A stretch of DNA of 16,001 bases, from the NCBI GenBank assembly GCA_943913645.1, contig CALTYZ010000032.1, positions 1 through 16,001 on the forward strand, read 5' to 3'. Position numbers and translations under genes: made by a program. Positions 13,010-16,001 of the stretch are shown here, one piece after another. This DNA comes from an uncultured Corynebacterium sp. (GTDB lineage: Bacteria; Actinomycetota; Actinomycetes; Mycobacteriales; Mycobacteriaceae). The first letter of the stretch is position 1. Every line of letters begins with the position of its first letter. Under the pieces are notes generated by a model, which was not told the DNA's origin, did no database searches, and was given only the letters and a program-made list of their open reading frames with translations.

Positions 13010-14449
13010 TTACTTGTCTCGTGCTTTCATTGCCGCCTCTGCCGCATCGGAGCCTGGGCGTTTCTCCTCAACCCAGCCTTCGATATTGCGTTGGCGGCCT
13101 TCTTTAATGGCCAGAGCGCCCGGTGGAACATCCTGCGTTACAACCGTACCCGCGCCGGTGTAGGCTCCGTCGCCGATTGTCACCGGTGCCACGAACATGG
13201 TGTCGGAACCGGTGCGGCAGTAGCTGCCAATGGTGGTGTGGTGCTTTTGCACACCGTCATAGTTTGCAAACACCGACGAGGCGCCAATGTTGGATTCCAC
13301 GCCGACGGTAGCGTCGCCGATGTAGGTCAGGTGTGGCACCTTGGAGCCGTCACCGATCTTGGCGTTCTTCGACTCAACGAACCCGCCGAGCTTGCCACGA
13401 GCGCCAAGCTCCGTGCCTGGGCGGATGTAGGTGAAGGGGCCGACATTTGCCTCCTCGCCGATCACGCTGAGCTCGGCTTGGGTACGAACTACCTTTGCGC
13501 GCGCACCGATTTCCATGTCAGTCAACGTGGTGTCAGGGCCGATGACAGCGCCATCACCGATCGTGGTTGAACCCCACAGCTGAGTATTGGGGTGGATGAT
13601 CACGTCGCGCCCGATCTCAACATTGACACCGATCCAGGTGGTGGCTGGATCGATGACGGTGGCGCCGGCGCGCATTGCCTGTTCAACCAGGCGACGGTTC
13701 AGTTCCTTACCGGCCTCGGCGAGCTGCACACGGTCATTGACACCGGCGAGCTCACGAGCATCGGGCGCAATGAAGGCGGATACTTTTTTGCCGTCGCCGC
13801 GCGCGATGGCCAAAACGTCTGTGATGTACAGCTCGCCCTGGGCGTTATCGGAGGTGATGCGGGTCAGCGCGTCACGCAGGACGGCACCGTCAAACGCGAA
13901 AACCCCAGAGTTGACCTCACGCACACGCTTCTGCTCGTCGTTGGCGTCTTTTTCTTCAACGATTTCGAGCACGTTGTTATCGCTGTCGCGAATGATGCGC
14001 CCGTAGCCAGTTGGGTCTTCAAACTCAAGAGACAGCACAGTGACTGCGGCCTGGTCATGCTCATGCTTATCGACAAGCGATGCGATTGTTTCTGCTTGCA
14101 GCAGCGGCACGTCGCCGTTAGTTACCACCACGGTGCCGTCAAAGTCTGGGATGGCCGTCAGTCCGATCTGTACTGCATGCCCAGTGCCGTTTTGCTCTTC
14201 TTGCACCGCCTGGCGAATTTCGACCTGCATCTCTTCGGCGATTTGGTCAACGGCAGGAGACACTTGGTCACGCTGGTGTCCTACAACGGTAACGAGGTAG
14301 TGCGGTTGCACGCCGGCGGCGGCATGGAGTGAGTGGGACAGGAGGCTGCGCCCGCCAATCTCATGCAGAGTCTTCTGGCGGTCTGATTTCATGCGGGTTC
14401 CTGCGCCAGCCGCAAGTACAACCACGGCGCGCTCAGACTGGTTAGGCAC
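13010..14449 (-). CDS. glmU: GlmU, bifunctional UDP-GlcNAc pyrophosphorylase / glucosamine-1-phosphate acetyltransferase
   Basis: This 479-aa protein makes UDP-N-acetylglucosamine for peptidoglycan. The N-terminal uridylyltransferase domain starts with LAAGAGTRMKS at 12-22 and contains QEEQNGTGHAV and NGDVPLL. The C-terminal half is a left-handed beta-helix of hexapeptide repeats. It includes GPFTYIRPGT, KVPHLTYIGDA, SNIGASSVFANYDG and KHHTTIGS, the acetyltransferase active-site signatures. A longer frame starts at 14527, but the extra 26 residues are unlike the family. The GTG at 14449 has AAGGAG 7-8 nt upstream and gives an N-terminus like other corynebacterial GlmU proteins. It is 104 nt downstream of the MFS gene on the same strand, with prs behind it. 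Confidence 0.96.
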   Translation of the reverse strand: MPNQSERAVVVLAAGAGTRMKSDRQKTLHEIGGRSLLSHSLHAAAGVQPHYLVTVVGHQRDQVSPAVDQIAEEMQVEIRQAVQEEQNGTGHAVQIGLTAIPDFDGTVVVTNGDVPLLQAETIASLVDKHEHDQAAVTVLSLEFEDPTGYGRIIRDSDNNVLEIVEEKDANDEQKRVREVNSGVFAFDGAVLRDALTRITSDNAQGELYITDVLAIARGDGKKVSAFIAPDARELAGVNDRVQLAEAGKELNRRLVEQAMRAGATVIDPATTWIGVNVEIGRDVIIHPNTQLWGSTTIGDGAVIGPDTTLTDMEIGARAKVVRTQAELSVIGEEANVGPFTYIRPGTELGARGKLGGFVESKNAKIGDGSKVPHLTYIGDATVGVESNIGASSVFANYDGVQKHHTTIGSYCRTGSDTMFVAPVTIGDGAYTGAGTVVTQDVPPGALAIKEGRQRNIEGWVEEKRPGSDAAEAAMKARDK

Positions 14450-14553
14450 TCGAATTCTCCTTATTAGATGCTTCGCGGGGTCGGACGAAAACCAGCATAA
14501 TGCCTTGCCCGGAATTGCCTGAGCCATCTTTTAGATTCCGAGGTTGTTCCAAT

Positions 14554-15801
14554 CTACGAATCTGCCGGTTTGTCCGAAGACTGCTTGGACACGTCGTCGA
14601 GGGTAGCTGCGCCAACTACTCCCGCATAGCCGATCACGGCGAGAAAAAGCAGCGTCGCCTGGGTACCAAAAAGTGAGATGAGTGACGACAATCCGCCGAC
14701 AAGTAAAAGCACAACGCCCATCACGGTGTTCGCGACTCCTGTGATCAATGTGCGCCGATCACCTTCTGCCATATCCACCAGGTAGGTTTTCCGGCTGACG
14801 CGCACCGCGGTGTGCGCCAGGTTCACAATGAAAAATCCCAGCGGCATGACCCACGCGTTGATGCTTTCCGGCGCGAGGCGGGCACTGAATACCAGCAGTA
14901 CCAGCACTGTTGAGGCGGTACCTGCGGCCCACGCCATTGTGCTTTTCGACGACCGGTCCGACCACCGTCCGGAAATTCGCCCGCCGAGCAGGCTTGCTCC
15001 GCCAGAAGCGATGATGAAGGCGCCGAGCCCGCTGAGCTGAGCGTGCTGTTCGCTTGCCAACGTGATAATGAACGGGGTTGACAGCGCGGTGACCAGCATG
15101 AGCGAGCGGACCAGCAGGAAGCGCTGCAGCTGCCGGTCGGTGCGAACTAACTGCACCGTGTCGCGGAAGCCGCGTTCGGTTGCATCCGGCTGCGGCTCGG
15201 CCTCCGGCTCCTGGATGCCAGCAAAGACGAGCGCGGCTGCCACCCAAGTCAGCGCGCCGGCAGCTAACAGGGCCCCCAGTGTCCAGCGCGGCAGTTCCTC
15301 CGGCAGGAGCATGAGCGCTGCACCAATTGCGAGCGTGAACGCCCCAGCCAGTGCGGTGGCTCTGCCAGTGATTTGACCGCGGTGTCCTTTGGCGATGGTG
15401 CGCCCCTGTACATCTTTGCCAGCGATGGAGCACAGTGAGCGAAACACGGCAAAGACTGCGAGTAGGACAAGCGTGAGAAGGCCGAGCAACCAAGCGTCGA
15501 AAAGTAGGGCGCCAAGTGCGATAAGTGCAGCAGCGATTGCTTGGCCCCACGAACCGATCAACCACACCCGTTTCCGCGAGCGTTGAGAGGTTACCCATGG
15601 CGACAGCGCCGCTTGGGGCAGCATCGAGCCGGCTTCCCTGATGGGTACCAACAGTGAAGTGAACACCGCGGGTACGCCCGCCGCACTAAACAACCAGGGC
15701 AAGACTGTTTTCGGCGCAACGATCTGGTCGCCGATATTTTGCAGACCATTTGCCCAAATGAAACGGCGCGCAGCGTGGCGCTCCGAAGTACTTTCCGCCA
15801 T
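14554..15801 (-). CDS. MFS transporter of unknown substrate
   Basis: This is a 415-aa integral membrane protein with many hydrophobic segments, about 10-12 helices. A charged central loop lies near residues 196-226 (QEPEAEPQPDATERG) between two six-helix halves. GGRISGRWSDRSSK around 270-284 resembles the loop motif of MFS antiporters. I do not recognise the substrate. MFS proteins of this kind next to glmU may be drug or metabolite exporters, but nothing in the sequence decides it. The ATG at 15801 has no ribosome site. A TACTAT -10-like box ends 8 nt before it, suggesting leaderless transcription. The gene ends 104 nt upstream of the glmU start and could be co-transcribed with glmU-prs. Confidence 0.85.
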   Translation of the reverse strand: MAESTSERHAARRFIWANGLQNIGDQIVAPKTVLPWLFSAAGVPAVFTSLLVPIREAGSMLPQAALSPWVTSQRSRKRVWLIGSWGQAIAAALIALGALLFDAWLLGLLTLVLLAVFAVFRSLCSIAGKDVQGRTIAKGHRGQITGRATALAGAFTLAIGAALMLLPEELPRWTLGALLAAGALTWVAAALVFAGIQEPEAEPQPDATERGFRDTVQLVRTDRQLQRFLLVRSLMLVTALSTPFIITLASEQHAQLSGLGAFIIASGGASLLGGRISGRWSDRSSKSTMAWAAGTASTVLVLLVFSARLAPESINAWVMPLGFFIVNLAHTAVRVSRKTYLVDMAEGDRRTLITGVANTVMGVVLLLVGGLSSLISLFGTQATLLFLAVIGYAGVVGAATLDDVSKQSSDKPADS

Positions 15802-15809
15802 GCAAGCGG

Positions 15810-15815
15810 ATAGTA
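15810..15815 (-). promoter_or_regulatory. -10 box TACTAT of the MFS gene, implying a leaderless transcript
   Basis: TACTAT ends 8 nt before the ATG at 15801. No Shine-Dalgarno-like sequence lies in between, and no good -35 is visible (CAAGCA at 17 bp spacing). The arrangement is like that of pat. Confidence 0.45.
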
Positions 15816-15901
15816 GGGTGAGCGTCTTCTGCTGCTTGCGCTAAGTGTGGGCTAACCCAGCTACCTCAGCCATTGCAGCGGAGACGGGGCGTCCTGGGGA
15901 T

Positions 15902-15929
15902 TTGGGTTCTGCCATCCATGGGCTAGACT
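15902..15929 (+). promoter_or_regulatory. candidate promoter of tRNA-Gln
   Basis: TTGGGT (15902-15907) and TAGACT (15924-15929) are separated by 16 bp. The -10 box ends 19 nt before the first tRNA base, leaving a short 5' leader for RNase P to remove. The remaining bases between the MFS gene and this promoter (15816-15901) show nothing I can identify. Confidence 0.45.
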
Positions 15930-15948
15930 CATCATCTGTCTTTTCCCT

Positions 15949-16001
15949 TTCCCCATGGTGTAATTGGCAACACTACGGTTTTTGGTACCGTCATTCTAGG
16001 T
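15949..16001 (+). tRNA. tRNA-Gln (anticodon TTG), 3' part beyond the window
   Basis: The acceptor strand TTCCCCA (15949-15955), U8, and D-arm GTG/CAC (15958-15960 with 15971-15973) are present. The anticodon stem is ACGGT/ACCGT (15975-15979 with 15987-15991). The seven-base loop TTTTGGT has anticodon TTG at 15982-15984, reading CAA. The window ends at the start of the T-arm (TAGGT), so the T-loop and the 3' acceptor strand are not seen. Confidence 0.9.

Noticed and set aside
13592..14332. 246-codon open frame on the plus strand
   Set aside because: It lies fully antisense to glmU, whose protein motifs are unmistakable; no family resemblance or good ribosome site.
14450..14553. Search for a separate glmU promoter
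   Set aside because: TATGCT-like and TAGATT-like stretches occur, but none has a matching -35; co-transcription with the MFS gene is equally possible.
14759..15598. 279-codon open frame on the minus strand
   Set aside because: A frame-shifted shadow of the MFS gene on the same strand; Arg/Ala/His-rich without membrane segments.

Overview
The window looks like a chromosomal piece of a Corynebacterium or a close relative. It is moderately high in GC and densely packed. The glmU-prs pair sits behind a small MFS gene and a tRNA-Gln. The aminotransferase resembles corynebacterial Pat. The catabolic promoters carry a 22-bp palindrome that fits the PaaR (TetR-family) operator I remember from Corynebacterium glutamicum. 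Two other genes appear to have a -10 box too close to the start codon to leave room for a leader. The species cannot be named from this alone.

Region 1 (1-9400, plus the transporter to 10761) is an aerobic phenylacetate (PAA) degradation island. The minus strand carries a tight operon in the order paaA, paaB, paaC, paaD, paaE, paaG, paaJ, paaF; paaF is cut by the left edge. Upstream, also on the minus strand, is the thioesterase gene paaI. Divergent from paaI on the plus strand are a TetR regulator (paaR), the phenylacetate-CoA ligase gene paaK, and an MHS-type MFS permease that probably imports phenylacetate. PaaK makes phenylacetyl-CoA, PaaABC(D)E epoxidises its ring, PaaG isomerises the epoxide to oxepin-CoA, PaaF and PaaJ act in the later beta-oxidation-like steps, and PaaI can rescue CoA from dead-end thioesters. 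The ring-opening enzyme PaaZ and the dehydrogenase PaaH are not in the window and may lie beyond position 1. PaaR-type operators lie in front of both paaA and paaK, and each has a plausible GlxR (CRP-type) half-conserved site beside it. This suggests local induction combined with carbon-source control.

Region 2 (10762-16001) is housekeeping, all on the minus strand except the tRNA. It holds an aromatic/histidinol-phosphate-type aminotransferase (pat), ribose-phosphate pyrophosphokinase (prs), bifunctional GlmU, and an MFS transporter of unknown substrate. The 5' part of tRNA-Gln(TTG) is on the plus strand at the right edge. A perfect 9-bp-stem hairpin separates the convergent permease and pat genes.

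There is no gene-free stretch longer than 300 bases. I see no insertion sequence, CRISPR array, prophage gene or rRNA. The first ~50 bases are almost pure G+C and do not resemble the rest; I treat them as probably unreliable sequence. I do not find a wholly new system here. The most useful points are the regulatory sites, the corrected start codons, the likely transporter assignment and the doubtful left edge.
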